Assembly: GCF_009389715.1 (NCBI RefSeq)
Contig: NW_024067686.1
Coordinates: 712,501-776,500 of the forward strand
Direction of reading: 5' to 3'
Source: Phoenix dactylifera
Lineage: Eukaryota; Streptophyta; Magnoliopsida; Arecales; Arecaceae
DNA: 64,000 bases
Below are positions 38,001 through 48,234 of the stretch, piece by piece. A program made the translations under genes and the position numbers. The notes under the pieces were generated by a model. The model was not told where the DNA came from. It did not search any database and saw only the letters and a program-made list of their open reading frames with translations. Each line of letters begins with the position of its first letter. Within the stretch, counting starts at the first letter, position 1.

Positions 38001-41000
38001 ATTGTGCTGCCTTCTAGCAAACTCTCACTCACATCCGATTTATCATACTATGATATGAATTTTTTTAATTGTTTTACCAAGCACTGCCTGCACTTTTCTT
38101 TCTTATTTGAAGGTAGCTTATTTTGACAGTGGAACCACATAACCAATACAGTTTGGTGGCAAGATTTTCCTCGTAGAACTGCTCCAGATTATTCAGCTCT
38201 TCTTGGTACAATTGAAGATTCAAAATCTGACTTTGCTGCTCAACTTGCTGGGTTTATAGCATCTCTTATCACTGATGTACCCAGCCAAGCACACTGGATT
38301 AAAGAATTGACTAAGTATGACTTTGGAGGGGCTGTTGGTCATTTGGTTGCTTCGGTACCTGGAATACATGCGCAGAGCTCTTGTTACCTTGATGCTGATT
38401 ATTGTCTCTCTGTAAGTTGCTGTCGTACATCTTGGTAGTATGGTAATGACCAAATGAAATCACTTTGGTAGGTATCCTACAAATTGCAGGGTATACCATT
38501 CTATTTATATTTTCCTCAGCTTTTATTGTATTTTCGTGTGAATCATTTTAGATCTCATAAAATTATTTTATACATATTTTGTTGGATAATGCTTATATAT
38601 TCTAATTTATTCATTTGTCTCAAGAATTGCATCGTAATACAACATTTCAAGCCAAGATTTCTACTTCTTTGCTATTTTTTAATTTTTGATCTCTATGCTT
38701 TAAATTGCTTTTTGATTGATTGTAGAAAGTGTTAGTTTTACCTTCTCCAACCAGTGATATTATCATCTAATGCAGGCTCAACAGATTGTGCATTCAAAGT
38801 CTGTTGCTGGAAAATTTCTTGGTTATGTTCATGCATCTGTAGTCGGTTTAAGCCATCGTTTTCATGCTGCAACTGACTCTAATTGTGCTCAAGTGAAAAT
38901 GCTGGCTTCACTTCTTGGAAAATGTCGGGAGAACTCAAGTGGAACCATAGAAGTTCTGTTGAAACGAAATATGAATATACCTGCAGATGCTAATGCTGTG
39001 AGCATTCTTGTTGCAGATTTAAATGAATTTTCTGTGGGAGGTATGCATAATTCATATGCTACATCTTTAATTTGGTTGAGCCAATCAGTAAATCATGCAT
39101 AGCTACCAATTTTAATATGTTCTCCTGGTAAGTCTGTCAGATTTAATTAGCATCAAATCATGGGTTGCTTTGTCTTGCAAGCTATTCACATGCACCTACT
39201 GGCGATTCTCATGCTTCCAGTACACCGCTTTGATCAGCTGTACTTTGTCAAATGTTTTACATATGATAAAAGTAAGGACAGAGAATTGAGATTTCAACAG
39301 GTTGCAGAGATATCCATAAACTCTGGTAGGAGTTGTGGAATTGTCTCTTTCTTCCCTTATTCATGAAAAAAGAACTTGTTTTGTTTCCTAGTTATCTGGA
39401 GAATCTTGGAGGTTCGCTCCCTAGTTGTATATGCTCGAACTGCCTACTGGATAAGGTAGTTTTTCTTTCTCACTGACTTGCGTTCCATTTTTATTCAAGG
39501 CCCTCTTTTGCCTCAAGTTGCCTTGGCGAAAAGTTGACCCTAATTCGAAAGAACTTCTTTTTAGGGTATATAAAATTTCCCAGACCTTAATGGTTAGTTA
39601 TCATACTTTTTCCATCATTTATATCCTATAGGTAGAGCAGCATAAGCAGTAATATTCTATTAAAACCATCGCCATTCAAGAATTGGGCATTGTTGTTGGA
39701 TTACGTGATAAAACATTAATGTGAACTGACTATTAATAATATAGATGCTGCAGCAGGCAGCTATAGCTAAGGTTCTTCAGTCGAGGAGAGAGAGCAATTT
39801 AAACATATGGAACACAGCAAGTTATCTGATCTGGCTATATGGTCTAATGGAGAAAGCTTTACTATATGGTGGTATGGTGGAAAGCAAAAAGCTGGTGGAA
39901 AATCTCCATACGAAGTTGCTCAGGAATCCCAGCCCGAACCACTCAGAATGCCAATACAAGAAGATGATACCTTCGAAACTCTAAAAGGTCATAATATATT
40001 TGTAAAGGCACCTTCAAACCTTAAGGCTTCAGGCCACTCCATGGGCCTCAGCCCCTGCACAGAAGAACCTCCCAGGCCCTTTTCCTTGCCTTCCTCTAAA
40101 TACAGGACACAGTTGCAACAATAAATACAAGGCTTATGTTAGGGTCCAACCTTGAGCAGTTATCTTTTTATTCTTGTCATCGATGCATGATAGATGATAT
40201 GTAGGTACCATAGTATATGTGTTTGTAAATGATATGACAGGTAAGACAAGATTATGGTTGAACCTAAATAAGAGTTCTGTAGGATAACCCTGATAAATAG
40301 GATCCAAGAATCAGTATAAGTTAATTGGACTGGAATATAATTATAGTGGGGAAAATGAAAGGGAGGCTTTATTTTCTATTCATTATCTGTTGAAGGTTTG
40401 TCTTTTTTCCCTTTTCCCCTCCCCAAGAGAAGCAAATATGACTCTGACCCCACTCTTCCTGATTTAAAAATCTATTTACAATGTTCTTTGTGATGAGAAT
40501 ATGAGTATAACATAGGTATTCAAATCCCTATTGCCAGAATTGACATGCATATGGTAGCATTGCAAATGGCATAGACCTTTGAATTTGCTTTCAGAATCCT
40601 TGGTTGTCGAGGATTCTTAAACATTTAAAAGAATCCAAGCTTCAATATCTTCAACACTAGCACAAATTGGCATAAGGAGTCTGTGATAATTGGTTTGAAA
40701 TACTTTTCATGTTCTTGCACTGCATTGATTCTCTTGTGCTAGGAATGTTAAACATAAATCACAAAAAACTGTATAACTTTAATTGTTCGAACAGTAAGTT
40801 GCTTTTGGTGCAGCCTTTATCTCTGTAGTTTACGCTGTTTCCATTATCTTGAACCAGATGCTGTACAACTTGGTTTTTTGCCTAGGGATGCTGCAAAGTG
40901 GGTATCACCTCTCAGTGATGCTGGGTTCTTTAATTTTTCTGCCTATATCTATCCTAAAGAAGCCCTTGCAGCTGCGTTCGAGGGAGGCAACATGAAAGTG

Positions 41001-43928
41001 CAGCTCATACTTCGTGTATCACAGGCATATCAGACACTGAAATTGCATTTTAAGAATTCTTTTGAAGAAACAATTATGCTGATCATCTGTAATTTGTTCT
41101 GATGGAAGTTTTAGATCATGTAGATGTGACAGAGGTTGCTATGCAATGCAGGGGCCAAAATTTTCTGAAATATCAAGGTTGATCCAGCCTCACCATGTTG
41201 CTTCATTATGCTCACTACTTTCATCCATACAGAGGTGCCTTGGCCTTTGGCGCTTGCAAGAGGTACCATTATGGCCCTTGACAGTGTTCATTTAGAGTTT
41301 TAGGTTTCAACTGAATTTTAACTATTTTAAATTTGGAAATATAGGCTTAGATGAAAATCCAACAGATCAGAGCGCATGTAGTACATGATAGGAATTAATC
41401 GAGCATTTCCAACTTCTTCATAATACTCGGTTTTGTTACCTTCATGCTCAGTTTTGCATTAAAATTTATGTTTTCGCGAAAAAGCCATTCCTGAAAGAAA
41501 CTGGATATTGTGCTGTGAAAAATATTTATATGAAGGAAATTTCATATTATCAAACAAGCTTCTGTAGGAGTTTCCAGAGTGGTTACCAGCGAAATATTGT
41601 AACTTTTAGGTAACACCTGTGTATTAAATGAATGCCAAGCTGAAGTTGGGAATTTGCGACCCACAGGGCTTTTACAAGCCCAATTTAAAGTTGTTGCATC
41701 ATGAAGGGCAAACATGCAAATCACTAGCTCATCTAGGTAAGTTTTTGTTTCATGAAATTAGTTGCAATATGATTATTGATTTTACTGATACACCAAAAAA
41801 ATTCCTTGTTATGATCTAGTGGGTCCCTAAACTTTTGCATTCTCCACCTTATTTATTTTGAAGATCTTTAGTAGTGTACAAGGCATATAAGTCTCTTTTG
41901 CCGCTCCCATTTCTGTCCCTGCCAAATCTCACCAGGCAATCAAGTTCCTTGATGATAAACTCCTTTTTCTACATGAGTTATGAGAAAGCAATTGGTTGAC
42001 ATCATATGTTTGTTTTTCTTCAAAATAGGTGTTGTCTCGTTACAAATGGCTTGATTCATTAGAGACAGATTTTATATATGGTGAGAATAAAGCTATCCAG
42101 TTCTTGTTTGGTCAAGCATAATATTGATAAATGGTCTTACTGTTTTTTTTCTTCCATCTGTAAAGGTTCCTCCTCGATAGGAACTTCAGTCAATTCGCAA
42201 TTTTTGGCTGCCTTTTCAGCGGCTGCTGGGAAAAGGTCATATCAGTATCCTGAATCTGAAGAGTCTGATCCAGAGGTAGTTTGCTCTCTATAGTTAATCT
42301 CAGCCTGCTTCTATTTTATTGGGCTTTATCTACTCTTGTTCTTGAGATCATTGTTTCTTTCCATTTTTTCTAAGTGGGGTTGCTGGACTGCTGTTCACGA
42401 GTCAAGAAATCCATCAATGAGGATCTTATTTCCTACCATTGAAAGAGTGAAAAATGGATCTTGTGGTATTCAGCCTTTCAGATGCTTGCTTTCCCTGTCA
42501 GAGGTATTTTTCTATATAAAAAAGAAGAAATTCTATATAGCTTTACTTGTGACGAAAAAATGAGTGCTTAATTTCCAGATATGTAAATCGTTAAGTTTAT
42601 TTGGATATTTTCTTACTTAAAATATATTTGGATATTATGGCTTCTGAGTCTGAGCTTGGAAGTTGTTGTGTTATGACTTTTTCTCTGTGTGCTCACCTAA
42701 TGAGACAGTCATCTTTTGAGGGACTGATTACTGCTTTGATCTACCGGCCATATTAGTTCGTTTGATGAATGGTTGTCACTGATGACATTTCCATTAAGAA
42801 TCTGAATTTCTGCCCTTTGTTTTGGATGCTTTGACTAAATTTGTTTTCTTATGAGTGTTGCCTTTTAAGTTCTTATGTATTTGGATTTCAGTTACCTCTA
42901 TATTACTCCCATTCTGCAATTTCTTGGTTCTTTTCTTCTCTCTCTCTCTCTCTCTCTGTGTGTGTTTTTTTTTTCTTTTTAAAAAGATTATATCTGTGAG
43001 GCATTTTGCTTTCTGACACTTGGTCAATGACATGAGATAACCATCTATTTTAAATGAATCTCTGGTTCCTTTGTTTCATGGTGAATTGCTGTTTATCATC
43101 TTGCCATTAAAAAAAATGTGACTTACCAGTTCGCAATGTTGTTCATATATATGTATATACATATGCATCTGCAGCTACTTTGCAGCTACTTTTCTTGATG
43201 ATCAACAATTCTTGTGATAGAATTATTTTCCTACGATTTTGTTCAACTTGAGCTCACCCTACCCATGTGTTACTCCTTGGCAGAAAACATGGCAAAGATT
43301 GAGAACTGCAGGTATATTTCATGATGCAATTCCTCATCCATGTAATAGAGTAGGATATCCAATGCATGTTAAGGTACAATCTTTTTCAGATGATCATTTA
43401 GCCTTATCATGTTATCAAGATTAATAGTTCTAAGTGTTGTATAAACAGGTTGCTCGTAGGCGCTTTGTGTCCAAAGCAACCATGTCCTCATTTGGCTGGA
43501 TATATTGCGGATCTCACAATTTCAGCCCAGCTGCTTGGGGACGCACTGCTGTGTCTACTGCTTCAAGTCTAAGATTGCATATTTGCAACTATGAACTTGG
43601 TATTTTATTAATTGCCCCCCCATCAGATACATCAGAGGGGACTGATGGAAAGACTTTTAATCTAGATGATATTGCTCTGCCATTCGTCATGCCTGCACCA
43701 AAATACCAAGATAGTGATAGGCCGGCAACTGCACAGGCCATGCGGGAGGCTGTTGCTGTTCTCCAGCGAGACAAGTCATCGGCCGCAGTAGCTATGGAAG
43801 AGGTGAATGAGGATATCCCAGATGAAGAAGAGGAAGTGTTTGAGGCATCTGATTATTTCACTGAAGAGAAAGAGGAGGAGAAAATCTATGCAGAGATGCT
43901 TTGGAGCCAGGTGGACTCTGAAAGCTGA
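31854..43928 (+). CDS. TDP1B: FHA-domain tyrosyl-DNA phosphodiesterase 1 (TDP1-beta type), twelve exons
   Basis: Exons: 31854-32995, 33142-33276, 33358-33502, 38130-38411, 38776-39040, 40858-41024, 41152-41262, 42029-42080, 42166-42275, 42375-42503, 43284-43373, 43449-43928; 3108 nt, 1035 aa. TDP1 enzymes hydrolyse 3'-phosphotyrosyl links left by trapped topoisomerase I. Residues about 30-150 form an FHA domain (VYIAGRERRRCEIVL, RRHCQFF), a phosphothreonine reader. Two HxK motifs of the phospholipase-D-like fold are present: H449-P-K451 and H874-V-K876, with Asn900 in GSHNFSPAAWG. This layout matches the plant beta form. The tail is acidic. Exon 6 needs a GC donor (CAG/GCATAT) unless a GT donor at 41016 is used, which removes three residues. 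Intron 3 (4.6 kb) holds a hAT element. Confidence 0.92.
33650..33720 (+). repeat. Possible tRNA-derived SINE fragment in intron 3
   Basis: TTGCTCAGCTGG (33658-33669 region) resembles a pol III A box and GGTTCAATCC (33702-33711) a B box, about 45 bp apart, as in tRNA-derived SINEs. The cloverleaf is not convincing as a functional tRNA, and clear ends or a target duplication were not found. Confidence 0.35.
34963..35020. repeat. (TA)n microsatellite
   Basis: An uninterrupted TA run of nearly 60 bp in intron 3 of the TDP1-like gene, preceded by CT-rich tracts (34600-34640 and 34860-34930). Confidence 0.95.
35226..36642 (+). mobile_element. Non-autonomous hAT element carrying a host gene fragment
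   Basis: The 1417-bp element starts TAGGGGTGGCAA and ends TTGCCACCCCTA, a perfect 12-bp terminal inverted repeat. The 8-bp flanks CATGTAGG (35218-35225, 36643-36650) are identical; an 8-bp duplication is diagnostic for hAT. Subterminal regions carry many CGGGTCGGGT / ACCCGACC motifs, likely transposase-binding sites. The interior is a GC-rich host-like fragment and not a transposase, so it depends on a transposase in trans. It sits in intron 3 of the TDP1-like gene, in sense with respect to the captured frame. Confidence 0.95.
35426..36499 (+). pseudogene. Captured cation/proton antiporter (CHX-type) fragment, internally duplicated
   Basis: An uninterrupted 357-aa frame contains the membrane-core text of plant CHX antiporters: VSISGFPILARMITELKLL, then a segment ending FFMVRPAIKWMVRR and GGAAAAGFISDVIGLNWVF. 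A 312-bp block (35657-35968) recurs directly as 35969-36280, so the FFxVRPAxKWMVRRKPEVGER part appears twice in frame (312 bp = 104 codons). The fragment covers only part of the transporter and lacks the N-terminal helices and the cytosolic domain, so transport is not expected. The frame ends within the element's subterminal repeats. Confidence 0.85.
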
Positions 43929-44188
43929 TCCAAATTGAAATCAAACTGTTCTCTATATTTGGAGTTGCAGCTGCACGGTAAACACAACCTACTTCAGGTA
44001 ACCGGTAAATGCATGGTTTCAGAGCGGGGCTGCTTCTAAAAGATCTCTGTGCCGTATGTCATGCTAAAATGCTGAAGTATACCTTGAAGGCAAGAAGCCT
44101 ATTACTCATTGATATTGAAAAATAAGAAGTGGGTACGATGTGGGCAATGTGTCCTTTTGTTATTAGTTGATAAACTGAAGATTATGGT
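43929..44188 (+). other. 3' UTR of the TDP1-like gene
   Basis: AT-rich sequence after the stop at 43926-43928, up to the next insertion. No ORF. With the following element removed, AATAAA would follow about 220 bp after the stop (now at 47147), so the element may have landed in the 3' UTR; this is inference. Confidence 0.45.
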
Positions 44189-45362
44189 TGATGGGGGGCA
44201 AAATGGATCGTCTTGCTCACAACGGAGATCACCCCGTTTCGGCCTCGGCCTTGGCCAGACCTCTCCCTCCCTCCCTCGGAGCGTCCTTATATCTGCCTTA
44301 CCTCCAAAATCACCCCTTGAGCCGGGCCCAGGGCACACCATTCTCCAAAGTCGCTCCTCGAGTTCGGCTCGGGGCGCGCTTCTTTGCCGACGTACCTCGA
44401 CCGAGCTCGGGGCGTCCTTATATTCGCCAGCGTGGTCGGGCTCGAGGCGCCTTTATATCAAGCACACCTCTGAGCCAAAGAAGCCAGGTCTGGCTTCACA
44501 GCTCACCGAGTTGACCTTATCGAGTATATGCTACGACTTCCAAAGTGAGTCGTACGTAATAACTTCATCGTGCCATGCCCTGCTACATTGGCCGCGTAAA
44601 TTGTGTCTCAAGCGAGCCTTGGCGACACGCCACACTGACTGACGCCATGTTGCTTGAATTGTGTGCCTCAAGCAAGCCTTAATACATGCTACCAGGTCGA
44701 AACCATCCCCTCCATAATAGGGATGGGACAGACATCTGCCATTTGGGCACCTCCGCCGGGGGTATAAATAACCCCCTTCAGGTAACATGAAGAACAGACT
44801 CTCGGGCCACTAAAAACTCCACTCTAACTTGAGCTTCGGAGGGCCCCTATCGGAACCATCATGGGGCTTTGTGCATGTACGCCATCGCGCGGGAAGGTGG
44901 CCCCTCTTTGTTCTCTGCCCTGGCAAACGGCTCCGTCGACTCTCCCGGCGTGGTCACCCTTGGGCCATTTTCGGTGAACGGTCGACGAGGCCACTTGGCC
45001 TCTTGGTCGATATTGCAGGGCACCTCGAGCTCAATCCTCACACAAGGACCTGAAGCCGACCTGGTGCCTGATCTGGGTGCCCGAAGTGCGCCAACAGATG
45101 AGCTCAAGAGTAGCAGATTCTCTAACTTTCTAAGACTATCTTTAAGTTGGAAGTAAATGCCGAGCACGAGATTCAACACTGGTGGCCCGTGCAGGTCAGA
45201 CTTCAAAAACAAAGCAAAGTAAGCTCAAATACATTGCCAAGTCATGCAAAGTGCCCAAAAGGTACATTTCATTGATGATGAAAGGCCAAAGGCCAAGTAT
45301 AAAAGAATCCAACCTTAAGGTCGGATTGGATACCATCTACAAAAAGGCTTAAGTGGCCAGCC

Positions 45363-45746
45363 TTACAAGAGTAGAGAGGAAGAAAAGAGAAAACAAGCTT
45401 GAGCAGCGCCCTCGTTCGCCGCCTCAATGACGAACTCACATGCCTCGGCATGCTCGTTTGCTCCAAATGTCACCCCACCCATGGTGAAGGCCGGGACCGA
45501 GGCGAACCGCATCTTATACCGGAAGCCCTTGGTGATGCTGATGATGGGATTCTTCGGGACGAACCGCATCTTGTAGTGGAAGCCCTTGGCGACACCAGCA
45601 ATGGGACTCTTCGACCTCCCCTCAGACCGAGCTCCATCCAAGGCAGCCACCTCCTTGCTGCGTTGGGCCATCAGGGCCTCGCCGTTGAAAAGCATCTCCG
45701 CAACTTTTGATGACAGAGATGACAATCGGAGAGGAAGGAGGAGCAA
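45363..45746 (-). CDS. Antisense ORF of unknown function inside the short LTR element
   Basis: A 127-aa frame opens MLLLPLRLSS and runs against the element's own direction. It contains an internal repeat, AKGFHYKMRF and TKGFRYKMRF, 24 residues apart, and an acidic/Ala-rich C-terminal part. A TATA box lies 39-45 bp upstream on the same strand. I recognise no domain. Whether it is a gene or chance is open; its promoter and position recall the antisense gene of the Tat element. Confidence 0.4.
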   Translation of the reverse strand: MLLLPLRLSSLSSKVAEMLFNGEALMAQRSKEVAALDGARSEGRSKSPIAGVAKGFHYKMRFVPKNPIISITKGFRYKMRFASVPAFTMGGVTFGANEHAEACEFVIEAANEGAAQACFLFSSSLLL

Positions 45747-45784
45747 AGGAAATCAAATGAGGGCCTAAGATATCCCTCGAGGCC

Positions 45785-45791
45785 TTATATA
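45785..45791 (-). promoter_or_regulatory. TATA box upstream of the antisense ORF
   Basis: The minus strand reads GGCTATATAAGGCCTCG, with TATATAA at 45785-45791, about 40 bp upstream of the antisense start codon at 45746. A promoter role is inferred from context. Confidence 0.45.
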
Positions 45792-47141
45792 GCCTACCTC
45801 AGCCCCTTCGATTGGCTGGCTTGGGCGGCCAGGTGGCCGGGTCTCGCCACGTGACAGGCCTAGAAGCTTCCTCAGTAAAGTCTTGCCGGATCACAGCCCT
45901 AATAGCCAATCGTCATGGTGGATGCTTCGGAGAACGGGGCGATAATGGCCGACCCTCTGCTCTCCGCCAGGCGCCCCGACAGGCCATTAATGATTGGCCC
46001 CTCGCGTTCCACCCAGCGACGCCTCGAGAAGGAACGCACACGCAGCACATCAAAGAGCTCCTCCAGCCGACTCCACTTGGAACTTCGTGACAGGTTAAGC
46101 CACCCAAGCTCAGCTCAGGAAGCTCGGCTTGCAGCCGTCAGCCCCAGTGGTACGCCATGCGACCGGCCCGGTGCGCGCATCTCCATGAGCACTAGGCCAC
46201 GACGTAGGACGACCAACAACTTAGCTACTTCGTTCGCCTGAGCCAAGGAGCGACTCGACCTCGGAAGTCGGGGGGCAAATGATGGAGGGCAAAATGGATC
46301 GTCCTGCTCACAACGGAGATCACCCCATCTCGGCCTCGGCCACGGCCAGACCTCTCCCCTACTACGACCTGCAGCCATTTCATTTGATGCTTACGACAAC
46401 ATACCCTGGCCAAGCTCGGAGCACCCTTATATCTGCCTTACCTCCAAAGTCGCCTCTCGAGCTGGGCTCGGGGCGCACCCTTCTCCAAAGTCGCCCCTCG
46501 AGCTCGGCTCGTGGCGCGCTTATTCGCTAATGCGCCCCGGCCGAGCTCGGGGCGTCCTTATATTCGCCAGCGTGTCCCGGCCGGGCTCGGGGCGCCTTTA
46601 TATCAAGCACACCTCTGAGCCAAAGAAGCTAGACCCGACTTCATAGCTCACCGAGCTGACCTCGCCAAATATATGCTGCGACCTCCAAAGTGAGTTGTAC
46701 GTAATAACTTTACTGCGCCATGACTTGCTACACTGGCCGTCGCCATGCTGCGCAAATCGTGTGCCTCAAGTTAGCCTTGGCCACACGCCACACTGACTGA
46801 CGCCATGCTTCCTGAATCGTGTGCCTCAAGCAAGCCTTGATCAAACGCTACCAGACCGAAGCTATCCCCTCCCATAATGGGGATGGGATAGACATCCGCC
46901 ACCTGGGCACCTCCGCCGAGGGTATAAATAACCCCCATTAGGTAACATGAAGAACGGACTTCCTGGCCACTAAAAACTCCACTCTAACTTGAGCTTCGGA
47001 GGACCTCCACTGGAACCACCGGTGGGACTTTGTGCAGGTACGCCGTCGTGCGGAAAGGTCCCCTCTTTGTTCTCTGCCCCGGCAGACGGGTCGGTCAACT
47101 CCCCCGGCGTGGTCACCTCGGGCCAAATTTGAACCACAACA

Positions 47142-48101
47142 ATGGCAATAAAAGATGGGGCTACCTGGCAATGTAAAGACAAATTAGAGTTTCAGGAGGC
47201 TCTGTCTCGTGCTATTGATCCATCAGTAAATTCTCTGGACTTGGAAGACTATGTTGTATATGATATATATGATTGAATTATCATTGTCTATATAATTTAA
47301 TCTATTTCTATGCAAAATTAAGGACAAACTTCATCTGTGGGAATGTTGATTCTTTTCTATATAGAAGCAGCGTCGTTTCAAAATTTACCTTCTCTTCAAT
47401 ATCCTGGCTTAAAAGTCTGGTTTCCGTCCAGGCATTTTGATAGAATCTATAAAAATACCTGTTCAATTCTAGCTGACGGCTTGAGACCAGATCTTCTGGA
47501 ATTTGCTTCTTGGTGCAGCTTTGAATACCAAACTGGTAGTTGTTACACCTGCGAACTCATATAGCTGGCTTTAGCTGATGGGATTATCCATATTGTTGCG
47601 ACTTTGGCTATCCTTACGACAAAGGAGAATAACAAAATAAGAAGAAAAAAGAAAAAATAACGAGAGTACGCAATATATATGTGGTTCGATCTGTTAATCT
47701 ATGTCCGTGGGTAGAGACGATGCAAAAGTTTTACTCAAGACATTCAACAAATTTTCACCTTTGAGCCTTACCTCAGTCCGGTGTGGCGCTCCGGTGGCTC
47801 TCCGGCGATAAATCAAGGAAGAAGGACTCGGAAGAGGAGCTTCGGATTCAGCGGTGATTTCTGGCAATTTGGATGGAGAAAATCAGAGGAGGAGAGGAAA
47901 AATTATATAGGCAAAATCTCCAAGTTCGATTCGAACTCGGAGAGCTCTTGACATGCCCTCTTCTCCGCTGGATTCGGGGAGGAAGAAGACCCCACTCGGG
48001 TTTTCTTTCTTGACCGCCCCCATGCCAGGCACGGATCAAGTTTTTGGGTCTGGCCACTCCGGGCCGGCCCACGAGACCTTTTATTTTTAGGGGTATTAAA
48101 G
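47142..48101. other. Unrecognised sequence with small ORFs and LTR-like text
   Basis: A 44-codon frame starts at 47142 (MAIKDGATWQCKDKLEFQ) and a 75-codon frame at 47337; both have gene-like composition, but I know no homologue. The part 47605-48100 has an AT-rich start (TGTTGCGACTTTGG) and a minus-strand TATA-like CCTATATAATTTTTCC near 47903-47918. It interrupts the copia RT text at about 48100, so it may be another LTR fragment; its ends and a duplication could not be fixed. Confidence 0.35.
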
Positions 48102-48234
48102 TTATAATTATTATCAACCATAAAAGTATCAAATCTTCGGTACCATTGCCTAGGTAACTGTTTCAAGCCATATAATATTTTTTCCAATAGCAAGCATGAT
48201 TTTCTTTACTAGGAATGAGTAATTACTTTGGCTA

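Larger units (their letters stand above)
44189..47141 (+). mobile_element. Short non-autonomous LTR retrotransposon with antisense ORF
   Basis: Two similar blocks start TGATGG(G/A)GGGCAAAATGG at 44189 and 46279. They run in parallel through AACGGAGATCACCCC, a TATA box (GGTATAAATAACCCCC at 44760 and 46920) and TCCCGGCGTGGTCACC. The right LTR (46279-47141) ends ACCACAACA; the left LTR end is blurred near 44978. The purine tract GTCGGGGGGCAAA just before the right LTR resembles that of the Tat element at 874-890. The flanks ATGGT (44184-44188) and ATGGC (47142-47146) agree at four of five bases. No gag or pol was found in the 1.3-kb interior. Confidence 0.75.

Noticed and set aside
39160-40124. 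Open frames in intron 5 of the TDP1-like gene as extra exons
   Set aside because: The flanking exons join in frame without them, and the text matches nothing in TDP1 proteins known to me.
47605-48100. Another complete solo LTR next to the copia RT
   Set aside because: A TGTTGCGAC start and a TATA-like box were seen, but the other end and a duplication could not be matched.
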